Shown here piece by piece: positions 33,901 through 42,629 of a DNA stretch of 64,000 nt (position 1 is the stretch's first letter; every line of letters begins with the position of its first letter). Position numbers and translations under genes: made by a program. Source of the DNA: Terebella lapidaria (Eukaryota > Annelida > Polychaeta > Terebellida > Terebellidae); assembly GCA_949152475.1 (NCBI GenBank), contig OX424561.1, positions 27,708,481 to 27,772,480 on the forward strand. The letters run 5' to 3'. The notes beneath the pieces were generated by a model that ran no database searches, was not told where the DNA came from, and was given only the letters and a program-made list of their open reading frames with translations.

Positions 33901-34127
33901 CTGTCAATCTTAAGAGAGCTGCCACTCTCCTCAGGGACACCGCCCTGGATAAGTACTGAGTCGTCCACCCACAGTGATGCACCACCCTGGTCCTCTCTGT
34001 CAGTCTTAAGGGATGTTCTCCCCTCGGAACCGCCGCTCCGGATAAGTAATGAGTCGTCCACCAGCAATGGCTGCTGCGCTGGCCCCTTGGTCATTCCGCT
34101 CACCCGGCCCTCCATCTCCTCTTTCAC
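30927..34127 (-). CDS. pol: Ty3/Gypsy pol: protease, reverse transcriptase, RNase H
   Basis: 1066 residues, open throughout. Residues 105-120 carry the aspartic protease site (MLVDTGASSTVLD). RT spans about 440-690, with YPLPRVDESFD, FSTLDLASGYWQ, FKVMPFGLATAPATF and the YLDD catalytic box (~584-587). RNase H is about 720-845, from LEFILDTDASGYGVGGVLS to HGNADGMSR. The order RT-RNase H-integrase and these motifs assign it to Ty3/Gypsy. An extra ~215-residue tail after RNase H contains a hydrophobic stretch (WVWFLLMMLFTL, ~979-990) and is unusual. It ends at a TGA, and integrase lies in other frames. No ATG starts the frame at its upstream end; translation probably came by fusion or frameshift from gag. 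Confidence 0.95.
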   Translation of the reverse strand: MKEEMEGRVSGMTKGPAQQPLLVDDSLLIRSGGSEGRTSLKTDREDQGGASLWVDDSVLIQGGVPEESGSSLKIDRNGQVVSLSSGSRGTLAWYAACHVMGKVTRMLVDTGASSTVLDECLFDQLDDEHKVTIRQTRIRLRAATGDYLQVRGEMTAQLPLGTRLVSADILVAKLGIPGVLGLDVLQQIGGQLDLSKGEWQVGDTTIVMSSGHEDAVYTLVTEEAVVLPPFSEMMLDLKLTGSEGGVPKAGLVQSAREPMEDDPLVVGRALVRPRGRLVPVVLLNAGAGVRTVLMGTILAELHGIEAVIDLGFHPDGGKSTQNEPGREQWYREEHGREHEPLTPNSTKWRNRKPEQPETRVHAMHAEPSTKRPECPEHLQPLLEGMHPDLTEREVEVVSDLLRRHQQVFMGPDGRLGRTSLAKHVIDTGDHPPIKQPLRRAPYYQQELIEDEVDEMLKADVVEPSDSPWSSPIVLVKKKDGVLRFCVDYRRLNDVTRKDAYPLPRVDESFDALSGGRYFSTLDLASGYWQVEMDDRDKEKTAFTTRSGLYQFKVMPFGLATAPATFERLMELALRGLQWKRCLIYLDDVICLGKTFPEAVDNLEDVFQRLQAAGLKLKPAKCELFRQQVHFLGHVVSDRGIQCDPAKVEAVTKMVPPTTLTELWSFLGFVGYYRRFIPDFATRAGPLNHLLKKEVHYHWSEAHQQAIEALRQPLTEQPLLVYPDMNLEFILDTDASGYGVGGVLSQVQDGRERVIAYASRALRDTQRNYCTTKRELLAVISMIHHFRHFLWGRAFLLRTNHASFKWLLNFQDAEGMIARWAARIASYAFRCEIRLGVQHGNADGMSRCRQCRRPDCPAPRHTTRPEGKEEACPTQEECPLPLEDLSDEDLLPPINGEEWSPGGPQVNSLREVPLEPWMEDHYCGDGVGIFQIWEVRRQEDPRTSTEPTEESPPEGRIPPRTEDGARSVCRSLHQLCPSAWVWFLLMMLFTLHGLGPEAVAGAAIGATADVWMHCRDPCPIPVVRDPDEQVLAVTRAMATRGRRTPTEGAQEVQVLNGYSQEDLVTLQ

Positions 34128-34150
34128 GGCCGCTTGTGGTTCAGTTGAAT

Positions 34151-34164
34151 GGGGGGGGGGGGGG
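34151..34164 (-). repeat. Homopolymer C14 (minus strand) between gag and pol frames
   Basis: An uninterrupted run of 14 G on the plus strand. On the minus strand an open frame (34323-34141) reads into the C run and then stops, while the pol frame is open from the run onward. The frame change at the gag-pol junction is thus located at a slippery homopolymer. It could be a replication-slippage lesion or sequencing error, or less likely a functional frameshift site. Confidence 0.8.
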
Positions 34165-34239
34165 TCCCTGCTGTTTCGCAGCCTCTAGCCTCAAGGATGT
34201 GACTCGCTGGTCTTCCTTGCTGCTAGCAGAAACCTTGTT

Positions 34240-34340
34240 GATGTCTCCGCGGGTCCTTAGACGCTCCACGGCTCCATCGGTCTGAATTTCGTCGACGTCT
34301 CCGCGGGTCATTAGACGCTCCACGGCTCCATCAGTTTGCT
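34240..34340 (-). repeat. ~57-bp tandem repeat in the gag-pol spacer
   Basis: GACGTCTCCGCGGGTC(A/C)TTAG followed by ACGCTCCACGGCTCCATC occurs twice in tandem. Translated on the minus strand it gives a repeated VERL-TRGD-type peptide in the open frame that leads into the C14 run. Confidence 0.8.
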
Positions 34341-34518
34341 GTACACTGGCACTCCCGTCTTGTCACTTCGGATGCACACCTGAAAAGCCCTTTAAAAATC
34401 TTTGAAACTAAAGCTTCCCCCCTGGCAATGTGTTATTCACGTCTTCGTCGTACTTCTCGCCTGTGAAGCCATGCACACACCTGCCACTGGCCCATACGGT
34501 TGGGGGAGGGTATGCGCC

Positions 34519-34737
34519 CTACTGGTTTTCCGACTCCTCGTCTGAACCATTGTCCTCACGAATCTCCTCGATTAGTCGACTCAAGCGCTCCTCCTTGGTC
34601 CGAGGTGGCGGCCGGTCTGAACACTGGTACTTCCGATGACCTGGTTTTCCACAGTACCAGCAGTCATCTGGCCCTGGCCTAGCGCTTGGTCCCTTGTTCT
34701 CAGCGGTGGCGGCCCTTGGCTTGATGGACAGCACCTG
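34519..34737 (-). pseudogene. gag: Gag nucleocapsid segment with one CCHC zinc knuckle
   Basis: Directly continues the gag frame after a TAG codon at 34738-34740. It contains a single zinc knuckle, C-x2-C-x4-H-x4-C (CWYCGKPGHRKYQC), followed by an acidic tail. This is the RNA-binding nucleocapsid part of Gag. The intervening stop is followed by CAG, so either it is a nonsense mutation or leaky termination once separated the capsid and nucleocapsid products. Confidence 0.85.
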
Positions 34738-36459
34738 CTAGCACAGCTCAATCAGTCGATCCAGCCTCCTGTCCTGGCTCTCAAAGAGCCCCTTGAAGTA
34801 GGGAAATCTGGGTAGACCCGCTACGTTAGGCTGGTTGCTCTGCTGCCCACTGGTGGTAGCTCCGCCCTCCGGCTGGTTCTTCAGTAGCTGCAGGACCCGT
34901 CCTAATGCTGGCTCGGAGTCCTCTGACTCGATGGACATCACCGGCTTCCCAGGCTTGGGCTTGATACATTCGTACTGGGTTACGAACGCTATGGCTTCCT
35001 CCATGGTCTTCATCTTTTTCATGAGCGCCATCACCTTCATGTACCCATCTGGATGGCCCTTCCAGAAGTGGTCTAAGGCGATAGCCTCCTGAGCTGCGGA
35101 GTTCAGATCCGGGTAACCATGGCTGGCCAGTCGTTGCAGTTCATAGCCGTACTGCTGGGGTGTCTCTGCCTTCCTGCGGGTTCTCTGCCCCAAGATCGCC
35201 TTGTAGGACTCCTCCTGACAGTCAGGGTCGAATCGTAGGGTCCGTTTGTCGGTCAGAACGTCAATGTCCCTCCGGTCTGCAGGACTCAGGCTCGTCAACA
35301 TTCGTTGCGCCTCTCCCGTCAAGCTCCCGGCTAAATAGACGCCCTGTTCCTGTTTGCTCCATCCGTTGACCTCTGCGATGACGTCAAAGTGGGCCCGGTA
35401 CACCGTCCACTCTATGGATGTCCCATCAAACTTGTCAGGTGTCAGCATCTTCCGGTTCCTTCTACCGCCCTGGTTCCAGGCTGAACTGTCCTCGGACGAT
35501 GAGTCCTCCTGCCTCCGTCTGGGCCTAGGGCTTCGTCGGTGCAGCGGCGGCCCCCGCCTCGGTGGTCGCTTCCCCCGTCCTGGGTAACCATGGCTGCTGT
35601 CGGTCCCTCCCCCTGATGAAGGCCCTTCATTGCCCGATGATGAGAAAGGATGCTGTCCCCGGCCTCTCTGGGTGCCTGAAAGGGGAGTCTGATGCCTCCA
35701 GGAGGCTGGCTGACTCGGTGGTCGACTGGGTGAAGACCTCCCTCTTCCGTGAACGCTGTCTTCCGCGAACCTTCCGCTAACGGACTCTTCCGCGAACCTT
35801 CCGCGAACGGACTCTTCCGCCAACAGCTCCCGAAGAAGTTCTTCCGCGAATAGGCCCCTTCCGCGAACGCCTTCTTCCGCGAGTCTTCCGCGAACCGGCT
35901 CGTTCGCTAAGATGCCTCGGAGACGTTCTTCCACAAAAGACGTACGTCCGCGAACGTTGTCTTCCTCTGGTCTTCCGCGAACGGCCCCATCCGCGAATGG
36001 TCTTCCCCGTCTACTCTGAAAAACTGGAAAGGAAGATTGGTCGCCTGGATCACTCCTTCCGTCGAGCCACCGTCTGGGTGAAGACTCCTCTCTTCCGCGA
36101 ACACTCTCGTTCGTGAGTCGTCCTCGTCCGTGAACGCGGTCGTCCGCGAAGGGCCCTCTCCGGTCACAAGCGTCCTCGTCACCAAAGACTCCCCCTCGCC
36201 TGCGAGCACGTTCATCCACGAAGGATCCCCGGCTGCAAGCGTCCCTGCCGCCGAAGAGTGTCTCTCGTCCGCGAACGTTCTCTTCCGCGAAGAGTCCACT
36301 CCCTCTCGAGCTGCTCTCTTGGGTTGGAACCCAAGTAACCCGTCCTCCTGTCATTCCCGACTGTCGATTCGTCATACTGGACCGCTGCCCTGTTGCACCA
36401 GACTGCTGCTGGGACTGGTCCCAAAGCTGCCTCAATGCTGCATTCTCCGGGGGCGCCAC
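34738..36459 (-). CDS. gag: Gag protein of the Ty3/Gypsy element (capsid part)
   Basis: 573 codons open. Residues ~55-240 are a degenerate repeat region rich in VRGR-, FAEE- and DERARR-type units, encoded by multiple copies of the TTCGCGGAA motif read in different phases. A low-complexity Arg/Ser/Pro segment (~240-335) follows. The retrotransposon gag-like domain (~338-490) starts at MLTPDKFDGTSIEWTVY and includes LAGSLTGEAQRML and the C-terminal helix around MEEAIAFVTQYE. It forms the particle shell in intact elements. An upstream continuation in other frames (36462-37004) suggests the true start is at 37004 and that frameshifts now separate the parts. Confidence 0.9.
   Translation of the reverse strand: MAPPENAALRQLWDQSQQQSGATGQRSSMTNRQSGMTGGRVTWVPTQESSSRGSGLFAEENVRGRETLFGGRDACSRGSFVDERARRRGGVFGDEDACDRRGPFADDRVHGRGRLTNESVRGREESSPRRWLDGRSDPGDQSSFPVFQSRRGRPFADGAVRGRPEEDNVRGRTSFVEERLRGILANEPVRGRLAEEGVRGRGLFAEELLRELLAEESVRGRFAEESVSGRFAEDSVHGRGRSSPSRPPSQPASWRHQTPLSGTQRGRGQHPFSSSGNEGPSSGGGTDSSHGYPGRGKRPPRRGPPLHRRSPRPRRRQEDSSSEDSSAWNQGGRRNRKMLTPDKFDGTSIEWTVYRAHFDVIAEVNGWSKQEQGVYLAGSLTGEAQRMLTSLSPADRRDIDVLTDKRTLRFDPDCQEESYKAILGQRTRRKAETPQQYGYELQRLASHGYPDLNSAAQEAIALDHFWKGHPDGYMKVMALMKKMKTMEEAIAFVTQYECIKPKPGKPVMSIESEDSEPALGRVLQLLKNQPEGGATTSGQQSNQPNVAGLPRFPYFKGLFESQDRRLDRLIELC
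35745..36300 (-). repeat. Dense TTCCGCGAAC motif array inside gag
   Basis: More than a dozen exact or near copies of (C)TTCCGCGAAC(G) (plus strand), irregularly spaced. A second cluster of about eight lies at 36788-36950. The copies fall in different codon phases, so the conserved entity is the DNA motif rather than a peptide repeat. Confidence 0.85.
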
Positions 36460-36461
36460 AG

Positions 36462-37004
36462 TCAGACTCTGCTCCGGTAGCTGTAGCCGATCCCTCCTCG
36501 CCCAGATTTCGCCGTCCTCCCCGTCCAGGTTGACGTACTCGTCTCTCCCAGTACTCGTCGTAATTCGGGGCCCCTCCTAACGTTCTCAAGGTAGGTCGAC
36601 CTCTCTCTGTCACGCTCATGCTGCCACCCAGAGTCGTGTCCGCTGGACCTAAAAGGAAAACGGTTGTCGGATGTCTGGCTCCACGGTTTCTGCTGACTCG
36701 TCGACTGGCCCATGGAAGGTCTCGATCTCCCTGGTTGGTCCTTATTTGACGAAACGCCACGTCCACCCCTGGCTGTGAAGCTGCTCTTCCGCGAACGGTC
36801 GTCTTCCGTGAACGTCAACTTCCGCGAACGGTCGTTGTCCTCTTCCGCTAAGGTCGTCTTCTGCGAACGGTTGTCGTCCTCTTCCGCCAAGGTCGGCTTC
36901 CGTGAACAGCTGTCGTCCTATTCCGCGAATGAAACCATCCGCGAAGAGTCTTCCTCTTCACCTCCTGTCTTCCCTGGGGCAGTTTCGTCGCTTTCGTCGG
37001 ACAT
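36462..37004 (-). pseudogene. gag: Probable N-terminal gag segment, frameshifted
   Basis: The first ATG after the primer-binding site is at 37004 (start MSDESDETAPG), 60 bp downstream of it. The frame is interrupted by a TAG at 36918-36920 and continues to 36462 with RSRK/TEDDRSRK-type repeats. These are encoded by the same CGTTCGCGGAAG motif that gives VRGR and FAEE in the downstream frame. The shift into the main gag frame must lie between about 36460 and 36770, where three frames overlap. Confidence 0.65.
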
Positions 37005-37046
37005 GAGTGATGCTGAGGTTCGTTCCCTGGCAGTAAACCCTCGGGG

Positions 37047-37064
37047 ATCCTGGTCACGGCACCA
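37047..37064 (-). promoter_or_regulatory. Primer-binding site, tRNA-His type
   Basis: On the plus strand CTGGTCACGGCACCA ends three bases before the LTR. It equals the 3' end of metazoan tRNA-His, including CCA. On the element strand it therefore reads TGGTGCCGTGACC, a standard primer-binding site next to the 5' LTR. The tRNA identity rests on my recollection of the tRNA-His acceptor strand (GTCACGGCACCA). Confidence 0.75.
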
Positions 37065-37067
37065 AGT

Positions 37068-37879
37068 TGTGACGTATAGTGGGTATCTCTGGTTGTGTGT
37101 GTTTTTGTTTTCCCAAAAGCCCTGCTTCTTGATCGTATAGACTTTTGTAACTACCGCTCGTTGTGATTCGAGAGCCGTCACTAAATGGTGCTTATCATCA
37201 CTCAGTAGCTTACCGGCTTACTTCAGGCAAGAATCAAGTCAGACGTAAATAAATGAGGATTTATCAACATCTCATCATCAATGAATTGTCGGTCACCAAC
37301 GTGACGTACAGATATGAAGTTCAAACATGGAGCACTGTATGATCACGTTTAAGAATAACTAGTGCGCGAGGGCACAACTAAAAAGAGTTCTCCGCTGAGG
37401 CTTCTCTCTGTCCCTTCCCGTTGAAGTTTCCCGTCCCGTTAGTTGAATGGTTTCTCCAGGTAGTTAGTCGTAAGTCCCGTCGACTCAAAGGCCCTGAAGA
37501 AGGAGTCGTCCGCACGGAGGTCGTCGAGTCCCTTGGCTGTGGCGGTGACGATCTCCCCACGGTCGCTGTTGCAGTGCTCTCAGAGCGGCCGTCCGCTCTC
37601 CCTTATATAGCCAGGGTGGCTGCGCGCGCATCTTCGTTCGCGAACGTCTCTTCCCTACTCATCTCCACGTGGTGAAGACTGCGTCCGCGAACGGTTCTTC
37701 CGCGAAGGCTCCTCTTTCGCGAACGTGCTTCTGCGAACGGTACCTCCACGAACGGTGCTTCTGCTGGTGGTGCCTCCGCGAACGGTTCTTCCGCGAATGG
37801 TTCTTCCGCGAATGGTGTCTTCGCCAGTAGACTTTGAAGGTCACGTGGTCGTTCCTAACGAACGGCTTAGCGCGGCAGT
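37068..37879 (-). mobile_element. 5' LTR of the Ty3/Gypsy element
   Basis: The upstream LTR in the element's direction. It matches the 24005-24756 copy from TGTGACGTATAG to CGGCAGT, then stops about 24 bp short of the expected TTTTGTTACA end, so its outer edge is truncated or rearranged. U3 contains an expanded array of about eight TTCCGCGAACG-type motifs (37681-37820; three in the other LTRs) and TATATAA at 37603-37609, again 72 bp apart. Single-base differences from the other LTRs indicate an insertion of some age. No target-site duplication can be shown. Confidence 0.88.
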
Positions 37880-38500
37880 AGGTATAGAGCAAATCCGAAC
37901 AGCTGTTTGAAAACTTCCATTGGGCAGAAAAATACAATTACTCTAAACCCTGAAACATTAGCGTCTGTTAAATTTAGCGTTTTCGATTGTGTTGGCATAT
38001 TAGCGACCATTTAATTTAGGGTTTTATTCAAAATACTTAAAAACATTTAAATAAACGGACGATAATAATTTCGGGTTTAGAGTATCAGGCATTCGAAGTA
38101 TGGTTTTCATTTATTCAACAATTTCATTCAATATCTCAACGAAATATAAAGGCATTCATTATTACTATTTATAATATGTTAACTACTAGTATATAGGCCT
38201 GGTTTGACCGGTAAGTTCTATATATTTTTGTCATTAATGCCAATTCAAATTCTGACCAGTATGACTAGTTTTTGCACATACATTCATTTTTTCTCGAGCA
38301 CAGGGCTATTTGCGGTCGCTCTAGCTCACAAATATGAGATAGCACAAAATTCTTCTCATATTTATCTCGAACGTTTTCCTGGCTGCCGCCATCTTGTTCA
38401 CAACTTGTGAGGTTCACAAGTTGTGATCACGGTCAAAATGGCGAAATGAACGCAAATCACAACTTGTGAACTGGGAATCACGATATTTACATGTTCAAAT
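37880..38500. other. Right flank of the LTR element, no gene
   Basis: AT-rich. It contains a small cluster of palindromes TTCACAACTTGTGA..TTCACAAGTTGTGA at 38397-38425, with another CACAACTTGTGAAC at 38458. Nothing coding is recognised. Confidence 0.4.
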
Positions 38501-38527
38501 GAATGCAGCATTATACGAAATCGACAG

Positions 38528-38720
38528 AAAGGTAATCTGAATACCTTTTGTGCTTTTATCGATATGGAAAAGGCATTCGATTGTATTGATCGTACTTTGT
38601 TATTCTATAGGTTATTGTTATATGATATTGATGGGAAGTGTTACAAATCTGTTAAATCATGATACAATAACACAACAGCATGTGTGAGGATATTTTTAAA
38701 CCTTATTTTTCTATTTCTAT
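38528..38720 (+). pseudogene. Decayed non-LTR retrotransposon reverse-transcriptase fragment
   Basis: The plus-strand frame reads NTFCAFIDMEKAFDCIDR then LLLYDIDGKCYKSVK, a TGA, then YNNTTACVR. AFIDxEKAFD is motif A of LINE-type reverse transcriptases, and the following LL..L...I.G..Y..VK...N..ACVR pattern is the normal continuation. Only about 60 codons remain and they contain a stop. No other part of the element is recognised nearby. Confidence 0.75.
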
Positions 38721-38931
38721 TGGCAATATACCTGATCTGAACTGGGCTAACAAAGAACGGCTACGTTTCTGCATGTATTAATTCGAATAGTCTTCAGTAG
38801 ATAGTGTAGATTTAAATAATTTATAGGTACGTAACATTGGTTTATTGGACACGTCACCTAGCCATTCTTCTTCATTTAGTTGCATTAATATTTCTCTAAC
38901 TTCATCAGTAAAAAACGTGGATACATTTGCT

Positions 38932-39845
38932 ATTGGCATCTTATAAAATCTAGTTGTATTGTTGGTAATAAGTTGATACTAACATTCATACCACTGAGCC
39001 GGTGTCACTGCTGGTGGACGTCAAATGTCCCCGAGGATACTATAAACTCGGTAGCTCTCAGTTTTAGTACGGCGTGGTCGCTGCACACGAGTGGAACACA
39101 AAAGAAAGATTCTGGGAGTCGAATTCTAGATATTTATCTTCATATTAGAGATTCTTTGTGGGCAATATTTTCGTCCCGACAGAGACGCTCATTGTTCGCG
39201 ACGGTCATGATGGAATGAACCGTCGCAACCGAGGCTAGTGATTAGGTACTGGGGTTTGTTTTGGATTTCTAAACTAGTTTTACATGTTGTTATGCAGTTT
39301 TATGCTGATTCCATCAAGTGTACAGAAGAAACAACTAAATTTCACACACTGTCTGCCCCTGATGACTCCAGTGTGTCTTTCGATACACTAATTGGTCGGG
39401 CTTCGTTTCTATTAAAAAATGTTGTGTTTTACGTTTGCTATTAGCATAATCAAAATCTATTTGTATTGGCGGTAATAGATTGATACTTATATTCACACCA
39501 CTGAGCTGGTGTCACTTCTAGTGGACGTTAAATCTGTCCCCGAGGATACCATAATTATCTCAGTAGCCTTTTGGCTTGTGATTATAGGTACCTGTGAACA
39601 TGTATCTCTTAAATGGGGTTTCTTTTGGATTTTTAAACCAGTTTCATGTGTTGTTGGGCAGTTGTATGGTGATCTATCAGATGTACAGTAGAAATAACTA
39701 CATTTCACCATGTCTACCCCTGATGACACCAGTGTGTCTTTGGATAAGCTTATCGGCCGGATTTGTTTCTATTGCAAAACGTTGTATTTTACGTTTTGCT
39801 ATTGGCATCATAAAAATCTAGTTGTATTGGTGGTAGTAGATTGGT
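38932..39845 (+). repeat. Two tandem copies of a dispersed ~400-540-bp repeat
   Basis: Copy A is about 38932-39475 and copy B about 39440-39845. Each begins with a block like TTGTATTGGTGGTAATAGAT plus TGATACTTA, includes CACTGAGC(C/T)GGTGTCACT, CTGTCTGCCCCTGATGAC and ACGTTGTATTTTACGTTTGC, and ends with the same TTGTATTGG..GATACTTA block, which is shared at the A/B junction. Further copies lie at 49963-50256 and, rearranged, at 41657-41913. The ORFs here are repeat shadows. Confidence 0.8.
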
Positions 39846-41650
39846 TTATACCTACTGGAGCAATACATATGACAACATGAGTTTTCATTGATATAATTAT
39901 AGCAAGATGGTTCGTGAAAAAAATAGCTGATTACTTCGAACTACATTACAACTGGAATTGTCCACGAGAGTAACTGTGAACAGAAAGTCGTCTGCTCAAC
40001 ATTGATTGGATGTCGCCGTTTGTTTGACGAGTGTGCTGCCTCGTAAAGGATCATACAGGAAGTTATTGAAGAGTGAAAATACCGTCCATGGATTCGGTCT
40101 TATGAATTTGTCTTATGAATATGAATTTGTCTGTTTGTCGGTATCCATTTCTACTTCCTAAACGCGTGCAACTCGTAAAACATCTCACAGCTACACGTAT
40201 GTTACAGTCGTCATTTTTGTCATGTAAGCTCCTCCGTGATACGGTAACGATTTCCATGTAATATTTTCATGTTACTACAATCCTCACTACACATTAGCGT
40301 GAATAACCATGTTTTTTTCTCAAATGGGTAATAAAACGTTGTGAAGTGAACAATACGCTATATTTTGTAATAGGCATCAAGAGCAACATCAGTACAGGCG
40401 TCATTCACCTACTTTGATCTGATACCTGTTCTCTATTTATCTACTGTAAGTATGACTATTATCATGATTATCGTACTGACGTAAGTTACGGTAATCAGGG
40501 TATGAAGAGTGATACTGGAGTATACAGCATACGTAAGGTGTATACAGCATACATACTGTATCATGCGGTAATGTGACTGTAACACTAAAAACATATTTGA
40601 ATAACGTATATCATCCTACTCATGTGTACGAAGCCAAACAATATGATTCATATAGAAGCCCAGGGGAAGGGATATATGGGTGTGTTACATGCACATGCCA
40701 TGTGCATACGTGCATGAAACACAAACACGCACACAAAATTGATGAGGCAGGACTGCAGAAACGCATTTCATACACGTAAAAGCTATACATGTAGGCCTAA
40801 CTATTATTATAAATTAAGTCAGAATTTACTGTTTAACTTTATAATTGAGGAGAACAATTATACTAGTGACGATTTAATTCTTCAATACTGGATTGATAGT
40901 AGTTCGAATATGGAAATATTGGCGATTAATTGGACATTAATCATAATATGAATTGACTAGTTAACAGTAGTGAATACCAAAATAAATCTAGTCGATGTCT
41001 TTTTTAAAATAAAAAAAAACATCTTCTTGTTGTTATTACTTAACAAGTCGGGGACTGTTTGTTCTACTGTTTATCAATAATATCATTTGGTCAAATATCC
41101 GAGTTTCCCCCAGACAGCAGCTCTCCAGAACAATTGGTTGAACTCGAGGCGTGTTTGTTTCACCGAGATAAACAAACCGAGGTGAAAGATCAATAGAAGG
41201 GCGTCGCACGTGCTGGGCGGGGCGGGATGGGACGACCCAGAGCGCTTCACCTAGCAGCAGCGGTGTACCTGTCAGTGTGTACATAGTGGACAGGTGACTA
41301 GCCCAAACCGTCCCCTCACCAAGCTGAGAGTCGATGGTGGTGAGACGCCTCAACGTTCGCTCCGACGACGGCACGTTCCCTATCGCTTTGAAGCGTGTAT
41401 GGAGGTTCCGTTAAAGAGCGAAAAATCAGCAGCGAATAATTATGGCTGTGTCAAGATACATTTACCTAATGTGACGCTATGTTTCGACATCAATTTCAAG
41501 GTGGACTGCTCATAGGGATCGCAGTGAGCCACATTAACATTAATATAAATTGAAAACATACACATGTGGTCATAATCGTCAAGTCTACACAACCCCTCCA
41601 CGAAACTTGACAAGCAGACACAATAAGATTATGATTGATGTCCAGATGTA
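39846..41650. other. No supported gene
   Basis: AT-rich. A GC-richer patch at 41130-41400 has open frames on both strands but no recognisable domain or codon pattern. Short direct repeats of GTATACAGCATAC type occur near 40520-40550. Confidence 0.35.
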
Positions 41651-41656
41651 AGTTAT

Positions 41657-41913
41657 GTAAGTATCAATCTATTACTACCAATACAATCAGATTTTGATTA
41701 TGCCAATAGAAACAAAGCCCTACCAAAAAATGTATCCAAAAACACACTGGCGTCACCAGAGACAGACAGTGTGTGAAATGTAGCTGTTTCTACTGTACAT
41801 ATGATGGAATTAGTATATGTATAGTTTTTGTTTCTAAAATGTTGTATTTTACGTTTGTTATTAACATCATCAAAATCTGACTGTATTGGTGGTAATAGAT
41901 TGATACTTACATT
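41657..41913. mobile_element. Fold-back copy of the 39-kb dispersed repeat
   Basis: The left part is the reverse complement of the repeat family's 3' half; the right part is the forward 3' end. The outer edges AGTATCAATCTATTACTACC..AATACAATC and GTATTGGTGGTAATAGATTG..ATACT are therefore ~45-bp inverted repeats. This arrangement shows that the AGTATCAATCTATTA block behaves as a mobile terminus. Confidence 0.7.
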
Positions 41914-42629
41914 ACATTACTAGTAGAAAACGGTATAACATATCTGATCCCGCATAGATGATGAACCCAGACCTGGTTCCAAAGCTAACAGTGTGGGAAT
42001 AAATACACATTCATGAACAGATATACAGGAATATGAGTTTATAATAAGCTAATGACATGTCAGCAGAACAAACAATCGTTTATTCAGCAAGTGAAACACT
42101 AGCTTCTCCCATAGTCATATTATTATATAACAATAATAACATATAAAATCATATTCCAAATACGAAGAATACAATATACTCTAACTAACTACACCTATGC
42201 ACCCGTTTGAAACACACCCGTGTAGTTCGGGTTTGCTACTTGTTCTTCCGCATTCAATGAGTTTGACAAAGGTGCCACACCCTCTGGCTGTTTTTTGTCA
42301 ACCCATATTATGGAAGAATAAAACGCATATTTTTATTAAAATAAGCTTTGGTACATATTCAACAATCAGCTTCAGTCAAAAGTGGGATGAGGGGATGACG
42401 TATGACAATATACGGCATAAATACTACAATGAATACAGGCATAAGACAGTAAGTCTACGGGTACATGTGCTTGTACAAGTATGTGAAAATGTAACAGCGT
42501 TGTGCAAATATACGGTTTGTCTATATGTCTAGGCCCATGTGTATATCATATCTATGGACAAGATTAACATTTTCCCATTTACTCAATTCATTTATATCAA
42601 ATTATTATCATTTATCATAGTTTAGCACT
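41914..42629. other. 3' flank of the second DUF229 gene
   Basis: AT-rich, no gene recognised. A TTTATT (AATAAA on the minus strand) at about 42333 is a possible polyadenylation signal for the gene upstream. The ORF at 42197-42532 has no recognisable feature. Confidence 0.35.

Noticed and set aside
30930..34285. Numerous plus-strand open frames of 60-130 codons across the pol region
   Set aside because: They are antisense shadows of a GC-rich minus-strand coding sequence. None has a domain, and the minus strand carries clear protease/RT/RNase H motifs.
24001..37883. GTAG as a target-site duplication of the LTR element
   Set aside because: GTAG precedes the left LTR and follows the truncated right LTR, but the GT is shared with LTR sequence. 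The polypurine tract places the real LTR end about 24 bp further, which is missing on the right side.
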